Shown: positions 9,311 through 18,637 of the stretch, in pieces | Position numbering within the stretch: the stretch's first letter is position 1 | Layout of the letters: every line of letters begins with the position of its first letter | DNA from: Cellvibrio fontiphilus | GTDB taxonomy: Bacteria > Pseudomonadota > Gammaproteobacteria > Pseudomonadales > Cellvibrionaceae | Reading direction: 5' to 3' (one strand) | DNA length: 64,000 bases | NCBI RefSeq assembly: GCF_035317345.1 | Contig: NZ_JAYKTU010000001.1 | Made by a program: the position numbers and the translations under genes | Notes under the pieces: generated by a model | The model's input: only the letters and a program-made list of their open reading frames with translations | Database searches by the model: none | Told to the model about the DNA's origin: nothing

Positions 9311-10168
9311 CTAGTGATTAAGGCGAACGTAGGCTTGCACTTGATCATCGTCAGTGCGCTGCATTTCGGGATGTTCCCAGTCCATCACTTCACCCAGACC
9401 GACTACTAACAAGCCGCCGGGTTTTAACCGTTCCACCAGGGCATTCAATACATCGCGGCGCAGCCAGCGACGGAAATACACCAAGAGGTTTTGACAGAAA
9501 ATCACATCCACACTCACCTGGGGCAACTGGCGGGCGTTAATAATATTGCTTTGAGTGAAACAGACGCGATCACGCAGTTTGTTAACTACCTGATAATTGC
9601 CATCGCTGGAGGCTTGCAGGTAGCGCATAACTTCATCGGGTTTTACTTGTCCAATACGGCGTTTGCTATAGCGACCAGCGCGACCGGCAGCCAATGCCGA
9701 CGAGCTGATATCCATGGCCGTGATACCGTAAAACGGGCTGATTGCGGCCAGTTCAAAACAATCGTTAACCACCATCGCCAGCGAATAGGCTTCTTCGCCG
9801 GTTGCGCAACCCAGACTCCAGACATCAAAACTGCCTTCCAGCGCCTGATTGTTGATTTTTTGCTGGAGATAACTGCGCACGTATTCGATGGATTCGCGGT
9901 GGCGGAAAAAACTGGTTTCCTTTACTGCAATCCGATCAATCAATCGCGCCCACTCCAGTTTTGAATCAATACTTTCCTGGGCCACAAATTGGTAGTAGTT
10001 GTCGTAATCGTCGTATCCCAAATCGCGCAGACGTGCATATATCTGCGATTCCAGCCAGGCTTTTTGTTGGAAAACCAACTGGATACCGGTGCGCTCTTCC
10101 AGCAGTTTGCCCCATTGGACAAACTGTTCCTGGTTAAGTGTGGGTAGTGTGCGTAATGACCAAGCCAT
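9311..10168 (-). CDS. pilK: PilK, CheR-type chemoreceptor methyltransferase
   Basis: This 285-residue protein is a CheR-family S-adenosylmethionine-dependent methyltransferase expected to methylate glutamates of PilJ. The family order is clear: an N-terminal helical domain; the RHRESIEYVR segment near residue 90; the SAM-binding WSLGCATGEEAYSLAM motif near residues 117-132; ITAMDISSSAL; and the DVIFCQNLLVYF block near residues 223-234, corresponding to the CheR D-x-I-x-C-R-N-V-x-I-Y-F motif, here with Q in place of R. It lies between pilJ and chpA, as in Pseudomonas. ChpB is the opposing esterase. Confidence 0.92.
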   Translation of the reverse strand: MAWSLRTLPTLNQEQFVQWGKLLEERTGIQLVFQQKAWLESQIYARLRDLGYDDYDNYYQFVAQESIDSKLEWARLIDRIAVKETSFFRHRESIEYVRSYLQQKINNQALEGSFDVWSLGCATGEEAYSLAMVVNDCFELAAISPFYGITAMDISSSALAAGRAGRYSKRRIGQVKPDEVMRYLQASSDGNYQVVNKLRDRVCFTQSNIINARQLPQVSVDVIFCQNLLVYFRRWLRRDVLNALVERLKPGGLLVVGLGEVMDWEHPEMQRTDDDQVQAYVRLNH

Positions 10169-10210
10169 AAATTTACCCGGGCCGCCAGCATGACTGGCGG
10201 CAACTGCTTA

Positions 10211-12370
10211 TCAGGCTTTTGATGCGTTGGCGAAGATATCCTCATCGGGCAGGAGTTCTTCATCCAAGTCAATAACATCGCTGTTTTGGTCGAAGTCCAT
10301 TGCCGGTGCATTAGCCATGGCTTTGCGCGCGGCATTAGCGCGACTTTCAGACATATCCTCTTCCGGCAGTTTGAAACCGGCTACAGATTCACGCAGGTCT
10401 AGTGCCATTTCGGCGAGGTTACCAATCGACTGGGCGGTAGCAGAGGTACCGGCAGAGGTTTGGGTAGTAATCTCTTGAATAACATTCATCGTGTTGGAGA
10501 TGTGACCCGCAGACGATGCTTGTTGGCGCGCGGCGTTGGAAATGTTTTGGATCAATTCCGCGAGGCTTGATGATACGTTTTCAATTTCTTCCAGTGCCAC
10601 ACCCGCATCCTGTGCGAGGCGCGCACCGCGCACCACTTCAGAGGTGGTTTGTTCCATCGAAATTACCGCTTCGTTGGTATCGTTCTGAATCGTTTTTACC
10701 AGCGCTTCGATCTGCTTGGTTGCTGCTGCGGAACGTTCCGCAAGGCGTTGAACTTCGTCCGCTACCACCGCGAACCCGCGGCCTGCGTCACCGGCCATCG
10801 ATGCCTGAATTGCCGCGTTAAGTGCGAGGATGTTGGTTTGGTCAGCAATGTCGTTAATCAAACTTACGATATCACCGATCTCTTGTGACGATTCACCGAG
10901 GCGTTTAATACGTTTGGAGGTGTCCTGGATCTGCTCACGGATGGTATCCATCCCGTGGATAGTGTTCTGTACTACTTTGGCACCGTTGCCCGCGATCGAT
11001 ACCGCGCGCTCCGCTACCGCTGCCGATTCGGCGGCGTTGGCAGATACCTGGTCGATGGTCACCGCCATTTCGTTTACCGCAGCCGATGCACCAGCGATTT
11101 CTTGTGCCTGGTGTTCAGATGCTTCAGCGAGGTGCAGTGCAGTTTGCTGTGTTTCTTGCGCAGCGGCCGATACGTTTACCGCGGTTTCGTTGATTCGCGC
11201 CACCAGAATACGCAGCTGGTCGATGGTGAAGTTAATAGAGTCCGCAATCGCACCGGTGAAGTCCTCGGTTACAGTAGCCGTGGTGGTCAAGTCACCGTCT
11301 GCGAGGTCAGCCAGTTCGTCGAGCAGACGCAAAATCGCGGTTTGGTTACGTTCGTTGGTTTCAGTGGTTTCGTCGGCGCGTTTACGGGCACTGCGGTATT
11401 GGTTAAAACCGAGGAAGAAAAGCGACAAGAGTGAAATCGCCGCGAAAAAGATTACCCAATCATTGTTTACGAAAGAGCGATCATCCGCTTGTGTTGCGAT
11501 CTTATCCGAGATGGCTGCAAGGCTTTGCAGCAGTTGCGGAGTGTCTACCAGAAGTGCATCAGCGGCTTGACGGGCGCGAGTCAGGGTAGCTGAGCCATCG
11601 ACCATTTCCTGAATCGACTTGCTTACACCATCAAACAATTGGGTAATTTGATCCAGACTGGCGCGCGCTTGCGGGTCGGATACACGGGTGATACGCAGTG
11701 CAGGGTCGCCGTCTTTCATGGCGCTCAAAACACGCGCGTAGAAGTTGGCGTCGCGGTTGAACTGGTCAGCAGCGTTGCCGGCATCGGCATCACCACGCAA
11801 CATTTTGTCCACGTTACGACCAATACGCTCGGCGCGCCATGAGAGCAGCTGGGCCTGAATCGCCTGATCGGCAGGCGCGCCGGATTCCAGCAAAATATCC
11901 ACAATATTGTTGTGTTCAGTTTGCAGGGTGGGCAGGTTGTCGTTCAGGGTATTACCCACGTTGTTAAGCGATACAATCAGGTCTTTGTTGGTGGCAATAT
12001 CCTGGGCGTTATTTTGTACACCCTTCCACACCGCGCCAAATTTATCGAATTCTGAACTCAGTGCCTTGCGAGTGCGCTCGTCGCTGTTACGCAGCATTTC
12101 CCAGGTACTGGTCATGCTCGCCATTACGCTGGAGAGTTCACCAAACGCTTGTTCATCACCGGAAGTGGCGTCGCGCGCTAGAGAGGTCAAACGATAGGCT
12201 TGTGCGCGCAGATCGCTCGCCTGTTGCAGGTAGCGCTGGTCGTTGGTTTTGCCCTGGTTGATCAACACCAGAAGCACAACCGCCGCCACAAAGGAGCCAA
12301 TCAAGAAGACCGACGCGACTATAGTCGCGGGTTTCGCCTTGAATGCGGCAATTTTTGAATCAGTTTTCAT
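10211..12370 (-). CDS. pilJ: PilJ, methyl-accepting chemoreceptor for twitching motility
   Basis: This 719-residue inner-membrane receptor feeds signals to ChpA. Transmembrane segment 1 lies near residues 17-38 and segment 2 near residues 305-325, with a periplasmic PilJ-type helical sensor region between them. A HAMP-like linker follows. The cytoplasmic signalling hairpin carries the conserved tip, visible as DIADQTNILALNAAIQAS and AGRGFAVVADEVQRLAE near residues 500-540. The acidic C-terminus (DVIDLDEELLPDEDIF) shows no CheR/CheB-tethering pentapeptide that I can see. It is preceded by pilI and followed by pilK in the same direction. The ligand is unknown; in Pseudomonas PilJ is thought to sense surface contact or retracted pilin. 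Confidence 0.94.
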   Translation of the reverse strand: MKTDSKIAAFKAKPATIVASVFLIGSFVAAVVLLVLINQGKTNDQRYLQQASDLRAQAYRLTSLARDATSGDEQAFGELSSVMASMTSTWEMLRNSDERTRKALSSEFDKFGAVWKGVQNNAQDIATNKDLIVSLNNVGNTLNDNLPTLQTEHNNIVDILLESGAPADQAIQAQLLSWRAERIGRNVDKMLRGDADAGNAADQFNRDANFYARVLSAMKDGDPALRITRVSDPQARASLDQITQLFDGVSKSIQEMVDGSATLTRARQAADALLVDTPQLLQSLAAISDKIATQADDRSFVNNDWVIFFAAISLLSLFFLGFNQYRSARKRADETTETNERNQTAILRLLDELADLADGDLTTTATVTEDFTGAIADSINFTIDQLRILVARINETAVNVSAAAQETQQTALHLAEASEHQAQEIAGASAAVNEMAVTIDQVSANAAESAAVAERAVSIAGNGAKVVQNTIHGMDTIREQIQDTSKRIKRLGESSQEIGDIVSLINDIADQTNILALNAAIQASMAGDAGRGFAVVADEVQRLAERSAAATKQIEALVKTIQNDTNEAVISMEQTTSEVVRGARLAQDAGVALEEIENVSSSLAELIQNISNAARQQASSAGHISNTMNVIQEITTQTSAGTSATAQSIGNLAEMALDLRESVAGFKLPEEDMSESRANAARKAMANAPAMDFDQNSDVIDLDEELLPDEDIFANASKA

Positions 12371-12469
12371 CTAAGTACTCCTACACCAACATTCGGTTTT
12401 ATTTTTTCTATCCACTTTGCCTTTTGCTTCACACAAAAAGCCTGATCTTGCCTTGCGATTGTGAATCTA

Positions 12470-13012
12470 CTACGACTTGGCCGCATTGGTAAAACGCGGA
12501 TCCTCGGCCAATAATGCCGGTCTGAACAACGACCAGCGCTCGCCTCCCTGGGGATAACTACCGGTGACAAAAGGCAGGATAGCGCTGGCTACGGCACCAG
12601 CCTGTTCACTGTATTCGTCCATCGGGAAATGCTGCATACCAAATACCTGATCAACGATCAGGCCGGAATAAAGTGTCTCGGTTTCGAGAATAAGCACGCG
12701 CCGGTGTTTACGTGAGCTACCCAGGCGATCCCCAAAAAACATGGCCAGATCGAACAAAGGCAATAAGCGACCGCGCACGTTGGCGACGCCTTTGACCCAA
12801 GGTTGTACCCCCGGTAAATGGGTGTGGTTGGGCACTTCGAGCATTTCCGACACTTCGCCAATCGGTGCTACAAAGTAGCTGCCCATCAACGAAAAACCGA
12901 TGCCACTCCAATGCGGGCGAATATCGGCCTGTGCGGGTAGACCGCGAGCAGCGGCGCGGCTGCGCTGGGCTAGTGTAAGCAGTGCTTGAAATGCGGCTTG
13001 GGGTTCTGACAT
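12470..13012 (-). CDS. pilI: PilI, CheW-like coupling protein
   Basis: This protein of about 180 residues is a CheW domain linking PilJ to ChpA. The CheW core is visible as YFVAPIGEVSEMLEVP, then WVKGVANVRGRLLPLFDLAMFFG, then a VLILE...GLIVDQVFGM segment. I chose the ATG at 13010-13012 because it begins MSEPQAAFQ, typical of this family. An ATG four codons further upstream (13022-13024) is also in frame, but the bases before it look less like a ribosome site. Gene order pilG-pilH-pilI-pilJ-pilK-chpA is kept. It is the second CheW-type protein of the cluster, with chpC. Confidence 0.9.
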   Translation of the reverse strand: MSEPQAAFQALLTLAQRSRAAARGLPAQADIRPHWSGIGFSLMGSYFVAPIGEVSEMLEVPNHTHLPGVQPWVKGVANVRGRLLPLFDLAMFFGDRLGSSRKHRRVLILETETLYSGLIVDQVFGMQHFPMDEYSEQAGAVASAILPFVTGSYPQGGERWSLFRPALLAEDPRFTNAAKS

Positions 13013-13134
13013 ATCTCTGTCCATAACTGTCGTGCATCAACACAGAGATTTTGGGCGCGAGGCCTGAGGTCGGTGAATGATGCTTGTTGTTATTGTCTGT
13101 TCATCATCCCGGATGGTGACAGGTATTTCCTTTA

Positions 13135-13497
13135 TCAGGCCAAGACCTCGGCCATTGCTGCCATAAGCACATCCTGGGTAATTGGCTTGGATAAATAAGC
13201 TTTGGCGCCTTGACGCATACCCCAAACGCGGTCAGTTTGCTGATCTTTGGTGGTCACAATAATTACTGGAATATGCGCTGTTTCCGGAGTTTTGGACAAT
13301 TGGCGGGTAGCCTGGAAGCCATTGAGGCCGGGCATAACCACATCCATCAAAACAACATCGGGTAGCTCTTTTTGCGCCATCGCAATACCGGCTTCGCCGT
13401 TGTCAGCTGTCATCACAACATGGCCGTTTTTTTCCAGCATGCTGGTGAGCTTGTAGGTTTCGGTTGGTGAGTCGTCAATAATCAATACTCTGGCCAT
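13135..13497 (-). CDS. pilH: PilH, single-domain response regulator
   Basis: This 120-residue protein is a stand-alone receiver domain with no output domain. The acidic pair is in IIDDSPTE, the phosphorylated Asp in VLMDVVMPGLNGF, and the conserved Thr and Lys in IIVTTKD and YLSKPI. In the Pseudomonas Pil-Chp model PilH acts with or against PilG on pilus retraction and as a phosphate sink for ChpA. The start at 13495-13497 has a good TTGGAGC ribosome site. Longer in-frame extensions upstream lack family similarity. Confidence 0.93.
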   Translation of the reverse strand: MARVLIIDDSPTETYKLTSMLEKNGHVVMTADNGEAGIAMAQKELPDVVLMDVVMPGLNGFQATRQLSKTPETAHIPVIIVTTKDQQTDRVWGMRQGAKAYLSKPITQDVLMAAMAEVLA

Positions 13498-13630
13498 AAA
13501 TGCTCCAAAATCATTATTAGGTAGCCGCGATTTGCGGTGGATATTGGGTCGTTGGATACTGTTCCGGTTATATTCACTGCACCCTGGCAAACGATGCACG
13601 GACCAAACATTTCAGTTTTGATACAGAGTA

Positions 13631-14026
13631 TCAAGATGCTTTCAAATGTTTGACGTGGGCTTCTATGGCACCCAGCAATTCGCTTTTGCTAAAAGGTTTG
13701 GTGAGGTATTGATCGGAGCCGACAATGCGCCCTTTGGCTTTATCGAACAGGCCGTCCTTGCTGGACAACATGATCACCGGGGTGGTTTTGAATTCGCTAT
13801 TATTTTTGATTAGCGCGCAAGTTTGATAGCCATCGAGGCGTGGCATCATGATGTCGACAAAAATGATATCCGGGCGGGTGTCGGCAATCTTTGCCAGGGC
13901 GTCAAAGCCATCGGTGGCGGTGATTACCATACATCCTGCTTTTTTAAGCAGTGTTTCAGCCGTGCGACGGATGGTTTTACTGTCGTCAATTACCATCACT
14001 TTGAGGCTTTCGTAAGTTACTTCCAT
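13631..14026 (-). CDS. pilG: PilG, single-domain response regulator
   Basis: This 131-residue protein is a receiver-only regulator. It shows VMVIDDSKTIRRTAE near the start, the phosphorylated Asp in IIFVDIMMPRLDGYQ, a conserved Ser in MLSSKDG and the Lys in YLTKPFSKSELL. In Pseudomonas PilG is the positive output of the Pil-Chp pathway, acting on pilus extension and on cAMP. The ATG at 14024-14026 is preceded by AAGG at ribosome-site distance. A longer in-frame version reaching 14128 has low-complexity sequence and is unlikely. This is the first gene of the minus-strand cluster, so the main promoter should lie in the gap before gshB. Confidence 0.94.
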   Translation of the reverse strand: MEVTYESLKVMVIDDSKTIRRTAETLLKKAGCMVITATDGFDALAKIADTRPDIIFVDIMMPRLDGYQTCALIKNNSEFKTTPVIMLSSKDGLFDKAKGRIVGSDQYLTKPFSKSELLGAIEAHVKHLKAS

Positions 14027-14364
14027 ACTCTGACCTTGCCTGTTGTTATTGCCATAGTTGCCAGATTGCGCGCGGTTTGATTGGGAATCGGTGGGCGCGT
14101 CAGGTAATCTCCTGCCAATTAGCGTCAAAATAACGCCATAGTAGGGAGGTAAACTTTTAACACAGTTTTTAACCTTGTGCCATAACTAGTTGAATATATG
14201 AGTAATCCGTAGTGTTTTTATAATCATTTGAATGGTGAAAACACGCGGCAATAACCTTGCTTTAATTTGACCTTGCCTTTAACTTTAGGCCTTATCCGGC
14301 TCTGTGCCTGGCTTTGTGTCGGGTATTACCCGCTTTCTAGAATCTTCAGTCGAGCTTCATCTAT
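14027..14364. other. divergent intergenic region pilG / gshB
   Basis: The 338 bases separate the two divergent start codons and must hold promoters for both the Pil-Chp cluster and gshB. The middle part (about 14150-14300) is A/T-rich. I see no convincing coding frame, no strong inverted repeat and no textbook -35/-10 pair. The gshB start has only a weak ribosome site. Confidence 0.5.
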
Positions 14365-15318
14365 ATGGCTATCTCTCTCGGCGTAGTAATGGATCCCATT
14401 GCTGACATCACCTTTTACAAGGACACCACCCTGGCGTTGTTGTTGGCAGCCCAGGAGCGAGGCTGGGATTTGTACTACATGGAACAAAAAGATCTTTATC
14501 TTTTGCAGGGCGAAGCCCGTGCCAGTACTCGCAATTTATTTGTAGCTGATAATGCCGAAAGTTGGTTTGAATTGGGCTTGCAGGAGGATAAAAAACTCGG
14601 CGACCTAAATGTGATCCTGATGCGCAAGGATCCGCCCTTTGACAATGAATATATCTACAGCACATATATTCTGGAGGCTGCACAGCAGCAGGGCGCATTG
14701 GTCGTTAATGACCCGCGCAGCCTGCGCGATTGCAACGAAAAAATCTTTGCTACCCAATTTCCCCAATGCTGTCCGCCAGTGCTGGTCAGCCGCGATATGC
14801 CGCGCCTGCGCGACTTCCACAAACAACATGGCGATGTGATTTTTAAGCCTCTGGATGGTATGGGAGGCAGTCGTATCTTCCGCTGCCGTGAGGATGACCC
14901 CAACCTGGGCGTGATTCTGGAAACTCTCACTGAATTTGGCCAACAGCTGATTATGGCGCAGCGCTACATCCCGGAAATCTCCCAAGGTGACAAGCGTATT
15001 TTGGTGGTGGACGGAGAACCAGTTCCCTACTGTCTGGCGCGTATTCCGGCGCAGGGCGAAACCCGGGGCAATCTGGCTGCCGGAGGCAGCGGTGTCCCCC
15101 AGCCCCTAACCGAAAAAGATTTGTGGATAGTCTCGCAAGTGGCGCCTGCTCTTAAAGCCAGAGGCTTGATGTTTGTGGGTCTGGATGTGATAGGCGAATA
15201 CCTCACCGAAATTAATGTGACTTCCCCTACCTGTGCACGGGAAATTGACAAGGCTTACAACACCGGAATTGGTTCACTGCTTGTTGATGCCATAGCGCGT
15301 AAATTAGCGGCCCGTTAA
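14365..15318 (+). CDS. gshB: glutathione synthetase
   Basis: This 317-residue cytoplasmic enzyme joins gamma-glutamylcysteine and glycine using ATP, the second step of glutathione synthesis. The N-terminus LGVVMDPIADITFYKDTTLALLLAA is characteristic of proteobacterial GshB. The ATP-grasp features follow: the RKDPPFDNEYIYSTYILE block near residues 92-109, the glycine-rich FKPLDGMGGSRIF loop near residues 165-177, and GLDVIGEYLTEINVTSPTC near residues 272-290. Length is normal. It is followed 17 bases later by a TonB-like gene, the same order as in Pseudomonas. Confidence 0.96.
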   Translation: MAISLGVVMDPIADITFYKDTTLALLLAAQERGWDLYYMEQKDLYLLQGEARASTRNLFVADNAESWFELGLQEDKKLGDLNVILMRKDPPFDNEYIYSTYILEAAQQQGALVVNDPRSLRDCNEKIFATQFPQCCPPVLVSRDMPRLRDFHKQHGDVIFKPLDGMGGSRIFRCREDDPNLGVILETLTEFGQQLIMAQRYIPEISQGDKRILVVDGEPVPYCLARIPAQGETRGNLAAGGSGVPQPLTEKDLWIVSQVAPALKARGLMFVGLDVIGEYLTEINVTSPTCAREIDKAYNTGIGSLLVDAIARKLAAR

Positions 15319-15335
15319 CCCGGAGTCAGCCCCCT

Positions 15336-16256
15336 ATGAATCAGGCCATCGCCCTTGAACAAGAAAGCCTAACTGCCGCCGCGGTAGATAGTGGTGATCG
15401 CCTGAGTTTTACCTTTTTTTTGGCGATAGTCTTGCACGCGCTGCTTATTCTGGGCATAAGTTTTAAATTGCCGAACCACAGCAATACCTCGCAAACGATT
15501 GAAATTACTCTGGCGACACATAAATCGCTGCGTGCCCCCGAGCAAGCTGACTTTTTGGCTCAGCATAATCAGGAGGCCAGCGGCACCCTCGATGAAGCAA
15601 AACAGCTAGCCACCGAACGACAAGCTGAATTTGCCGATACCCAGGTGCGCGAGGTAAACCCTGTGCCGCAACAATCCGCTGCGACCCAAAAGCTAAAAGA
15701 GCAGCAATTAGTAGTAACCCGCTCGGCCAGTAACCATACCACCCAGATAACCCTCAACCCTGATGAGCGCCGTGAGCTGGAGCAGCGCGAAGGCCTGATG
15801 GAAGATCAGCTCACGGTGTCGGCGGAGATTGCCAGTTTACAGGCCAAGCTTGATAAACAGCGGCAGGAATACGCCAAACGCCCGCGCGTGCGTACACTGA
15901 CTTCTGTGTCCACCAAGGAGTCCTTCGATGCAAAATACCTGCACGATTGGAGCACCAAAGTGGAGCAGGTAGGCAATCGCAACTACCCCAAAGAGGCGCT
16001 TAGCCGGAAAATTACCGGTCATCTACGCCTCTCGGTAGTCATTAATCCTGATGGCACTATCTACGAAATTAAGGTCCTGCAATCTTCAGGTCAGCGCATC
16101 CTGGATGATGCCGCGCGGCAGATAGTGCGGCTGTCCGCTCCCTTTGCCCAATTTCCGGCGGAGATTCGCAAACACGCCGACCGTTTGCAGATCATTCGTA
16201 CCTGGAATTTTGAGATTACCGGTAAACAGTCGGTGATCACTACCTCTGCCAACTAG
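15336..16256 (+). CDS. TonB-family energy transducer
   Basis: This 306-residue protein has one N-terminal transmembrane helix near residues 24-45, a charged periplasmic spacer rich in Glu, Gln and Lys (coiled-coil like, residues 140-180), and a C-terminal TonB domain with NYPKEALSRKITGHLRLSVVINPDG near residues 213-237. TonB proteins carry proton-motive energy to outer-membrane receptors. Unlike classical TonB the spacer is not proline-rich. The same position in Pseudomonas is held by tonB3, which has been linked to twitching motility, so a pilus-related role is possible. It could also serve the TonB-dependent receptor at 28.2 kb, but nothing in the sequence decides this. Confidence 0.85.
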   Translation: MNQAIALEQESLTAAAVDSGDRLSFTFFLAIVLHALLILGISFKLPNHSNTSQTIEITLATHKSLRAPEQADFLAQHNQEASGTLDEAKQLATERQAEFADTQVREVNPVPQQSAATQKLKEQQLVVTRSASNHTTQITLNPDERRELEQREGLMEDQLTVSAEIASLQAKLDKQRQEYAKRPRVRTLTSVSTKESFDAKYLHDWSTKVEQVGNRNYPKEALSRKITGHLRLSVVINPDGTIYEIKVLQSSGQRILDDAARQIVRLSAPFAQFPAEIRKHADRLQIIRTWNFEITGKQSVITTSAN

Positions 16257-16316
16257 CGGCGAATAAATTTTTCCCCTCGCGCTTGTTTTAGCCTTTATTA
16301 GCCTCATACTGGGTTC

Positions 16317-16913
16317 ATGAACGACAAATCTGACTTTCTTACCGATATTGAAGAGCTCACGCCCGGCAGTTTGTGTAATCACTTTTTGATTGCTATGCCC
16401 GGGCTGAATGATTCCTCTTTTGCCCACACAGTGACTTACATTTGTGAGCACAGCGAACAGGGTGCCATGGGGGTGGTTATTAACATGGCCACACCCATGT
16501 TGCTGCGCGAAATTTTTGAGCAAATGGGTTTGGATGATCAGTCCAACCTTGGCGACCAGATAGTCATGAGCGGTGGCCCGGTGCAGCCGGAGCGCGGTTT
16601 TGTATTGCACTCGACTGATAGCCGCTGGCAGTCAACCCTGCAGATTTCACCAGACATAAGTCTCACCGCCTCGCGCGACATAATTGCTGCGCTCGCCGAG
16701 GGGCGCGGTCCCAAGCAGTCTCTGATTGCCCTGGGTTACGCTGGTTGGGGCGAGGGGCAGTTGGAGGCAGAAATTGCCGCCAATTCCTGGCTGACGGTGC
16801 CAGCAGATAAAAATATTATTTTCTCCACCCCGCTAGAGCAGCGCTGGACTGCTGCTGCCCAAGCCTTGGGTATAGACGTTACCTTGATTACCAGCACAGC
16901 TGGCCACGCCTAG
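16317..16913 (+). CDS. yqgE: YqgE/AlgH family protein (UPF0301)
   Basis: This 198-residue protein matches the YqgE family: LCNHFLIAMPGLNDSSFAHTV near residues 21-41, then EQGAMGVVINMA, GGPVQPERGFVLH near residues 90-102, and a LIALGYAGWGEGQLEAEI block near residues 135-152. In Pseudomonas the homologue was called AlgH. The biochemical role is not settled. It stands directly upstream of ruvX with 15 bases between, the usual partner in proteobacteria. No signal peptide is visible, so it should be cytoplasmic. Confidence 0.93.
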   Translation: MNDKSDFLTDIEELTPGSLCNHFLIAMPGLNDSSFAHTVTYICEHSEQGAMGVVINMATPMLLREIFEQMGLDDQSNLGDQIVMSGGPVQPERGFVLHSTDSRWQSTLQISPDISLTASRDIIAALAEGRGPKQSLIALGYAGWGEGQLEAEIAANSWLTVPADKNIIFSTPLEQRWTAAAQALGIDVTLITSTAGHA

Positions 16914-16928
16914 GCTGCAGGGGTTTTA

Positions 16929-17345
16929 ATGACAGTTAAATCCCTGCTTGCCTTTGATTACGGCACTAAGAATATTGGTGTTGCCACCGGCCAAACCCTG
17001 ACGCGTTCTGCCAACGCCCAAGCCCAACTCAAAGCCAAAGATGGCATTCCCGATTGGAGCCAGATAGAAAAGTTGCTCAAAGATTGGCAACCGGATTTGG
17101 TGCTGGTGGGTTTGCCACTGAATATGGATGGCAGTGAGAGTGAGCTGAGCGCGCGTGCGCGTAAATTTGCCAATCGTTTGCATGGTCGCTTTGGCGTGAA
17201 GGTGGAATTGATGGATGAGCGGTTGAGCAGTTTTGAAGCCAAAGGCGAGGTGATGGCGCAGGGTGGTTCGCGTCATTACAAATCCAACCCGGTGGATTCG
17301 ATTGCCGCGCGTTTGATTCTGGAAAGTTGGTTTGAGCGTAATTAA
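16929..17345 (+). CDS. ruvX: RuvX/YqgF, putative pre-16S rRNA nuclease or Holliday junction resolvase-like protein
   Basis: This 138-residue protein is an RNase H-fold nuclease of the YqgF family. The first acidic residue lies in LLAFDYGTKNIGVA (residues 6-19), the second region in LVLVGLPLNMDG, and the third in ELMDERLSSFEA with a late DSIAARLILE. In E. coli YqgF is needed for 16S rRNA 5' end maturation. It ends just before a strong terminator shared with pilU. In Pseudomonas pyrR, pyrB and pyrC follow here. In this window they are absent and pilU comes next on the other strand. Confidence 0.93.
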   Translation: MTVKSLLAFDYGTKNIGVATGQTLTRSANAQAQLKAKDGIPDWSQIEKLLKDWQPDLVLVGLPLNMDGSESELSARARKFANRLHGRFGVKVELMDERLSSFEAKGEVMAQGGSRHYKSNPVDSIAARLILESWFERN

Positions 17346-17367
17346 CTGATTAACTTAACGCCACATG

Positions 17368-17407
17368 AAAAAACGCCGGAATGGTTTAAAAATTCCGGCG
17401 TTTTTTT
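17368..17407. terminator. bidirectional terminator between ruvX and pilU
   Basis: The stem AAAAAACGCCGGAAT pairs with ATTCCGGCGTTTTTT across a short A/T-rich loop, with runs of A on the left and T on the right. It can stop transcription of ruvX (plus) and pilU (minus), which converge here. Confidence 0.9.
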
Positions 17408-17427
17408 ATGTGGTGTAGATGGCGGCG

Positions 17428-18573
17428 CTAAAACATTTTTCCGCGATTATTATGGTCATCGCCCTGGATCGACAGGCTGTCGGCGGCATGTGACAAATAA
17501 TTCGAGTCAGTTTCTGAAGCGAGTTTGATCATCAAGCGCAAATCGTTGGGTGAGTCGGCGTGCAGCAGGGCATCTTCATAGGTAATTTCGCCCGCATCGT
17601 AAAGTGCATAAAGCGCCTGATCGAAGGTCTGCATGCCCAGTTCAGTCGAACGTTTCATCAATTCTTTTAATTCTGAAACTTCCCCTTTGCGAATTAAATC
17701 CTGCGCCAGCGGGGTGTTAATCATAATTTCCAGACAGGCGCGGCGGCCATTGCCGTCAGGTGTAGGAATTAATTGCTGCGCCACAATCGCCTTCAGGTTG
17801 AGCGATAAATCCATCCACAATTGGCGATGGCGATCGGCGGGGAAAAAGTGAATGATGCGGTCGAGCGCCTGGTTGGCGTTGTTGGCGTGCAGGGTACACA
17901 AGCACAAGTGACCGGTTTCCGCGAAGGCGATGGCGTGGTCCATGGTTTCGCGCGAGCGCACCTCACCAATCAAAATCACATCGGGCGCCTGACGCAGTGT
18001 ATTTTTTAGTGCGACCTCAAAGGATTCGGTATCAATACCCACTTCGCGCTGGGTGATAATGCAGCCCTGATGCTGGTGGATAAATTCAATCGGGTCTTCG
18101 ATAGAAATAATATGGCCTTTGGAATTTTGGTTGCGGTGCCCAATCATGGAAGCGAGCGAAGTGGATTTACCGGTGCCGGTTGCGCCCACAAAAATAATCA
18201 GGCCGCGCTTGGTCATGGCCAGCTCTTTAATAATTTCCGGTAGGCCCAGTTCATCAATTTGCGGGATTTTGGTTTCAATGCGGCGCAGCACCATGCCGGC
18301 AAGGTTGCGCTGGTAGAAGGCGCTGGCGCGGAAGCGGCCAATACCGCGCGCGCTCACCGCAAAGTTAAGTTCTTTTTTATCTAAAAATTCGGCGCGCTGT
18401 TTTTCATTCATCACACTCAGCACCAGCTCGCGCGCTTTTTCTGGCGCGAGCGGCGTTGCCGTCACTGGCACCACCTTGCCATGAACTTTGATCGAGGGCG
18501 GCACACCGGCAGTGATAAACAAGTCCGACGCGCCTTTTTCTACCATCAGTGACAATAAACGATCAAAATCCAT
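17428..18573 (-). CDS. pilU: PilU, PilT-like type IV pilus retraction ATPase
   Basis: This 381-residue cytoplasmic hexameric ATPase assists pilus retraction. It has the N-terminal PAS-like domain (SDLFITAGVPPSIKVHG), Walker A in GATGTGKSTSLA near residues 130-141, an Asp box in SIEDPIEF, Walker B in VILIGEVRSRETM near residues 199-211, and the His box in GHLCLCTLHANN. The acidic-basic C-terminal tail beyond residue 345 (SDSNYLSHAADSL-like) marks PilU rather than PilT. It lies downstream of pilT, separated by 128 bases that include a tandem repeat, so it may have lower or separate expression. Confidence 0.95.
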   Translation of the reverse strand: MDFDRLLSLMVEKGASDLFITAGVPPSIKVHGKVVPVTATPLAPEKARELVLSVMNEKQRAEFLDKKELNFAVSARGIGRFRASAFYQRNLAGMVLRRIETKIPQIDELGLPEIIKELAMTKRGLIIFVGATGTGKSTSLASMIGHRNQNSKGHIISIEDPIEFIHQHQGCIITQREVGIDTESFEVALKNTLRQAPDVILIGEVRSRETMDHAIAFAETGHLCLCTLHANNANQALDRIIHFFPADRHRQLWMDLSLNLKAIVAQQLIPTPDGNGRRACLEIMINTPLAQDLIRKGEVSELKELMKRSTELGMQTFDQALYALYDAGEITYEDALLHADSPNDLRLMIKLASETDSNYLSHAADSLSIQGDDHNNRGKMF

Positions 18574-18637
18574 AACACAGCACCTTAGAAATTATTGAAA
18601 CATTGTGCGCTAAAAAATGATTGAGCTTTCAATCAAA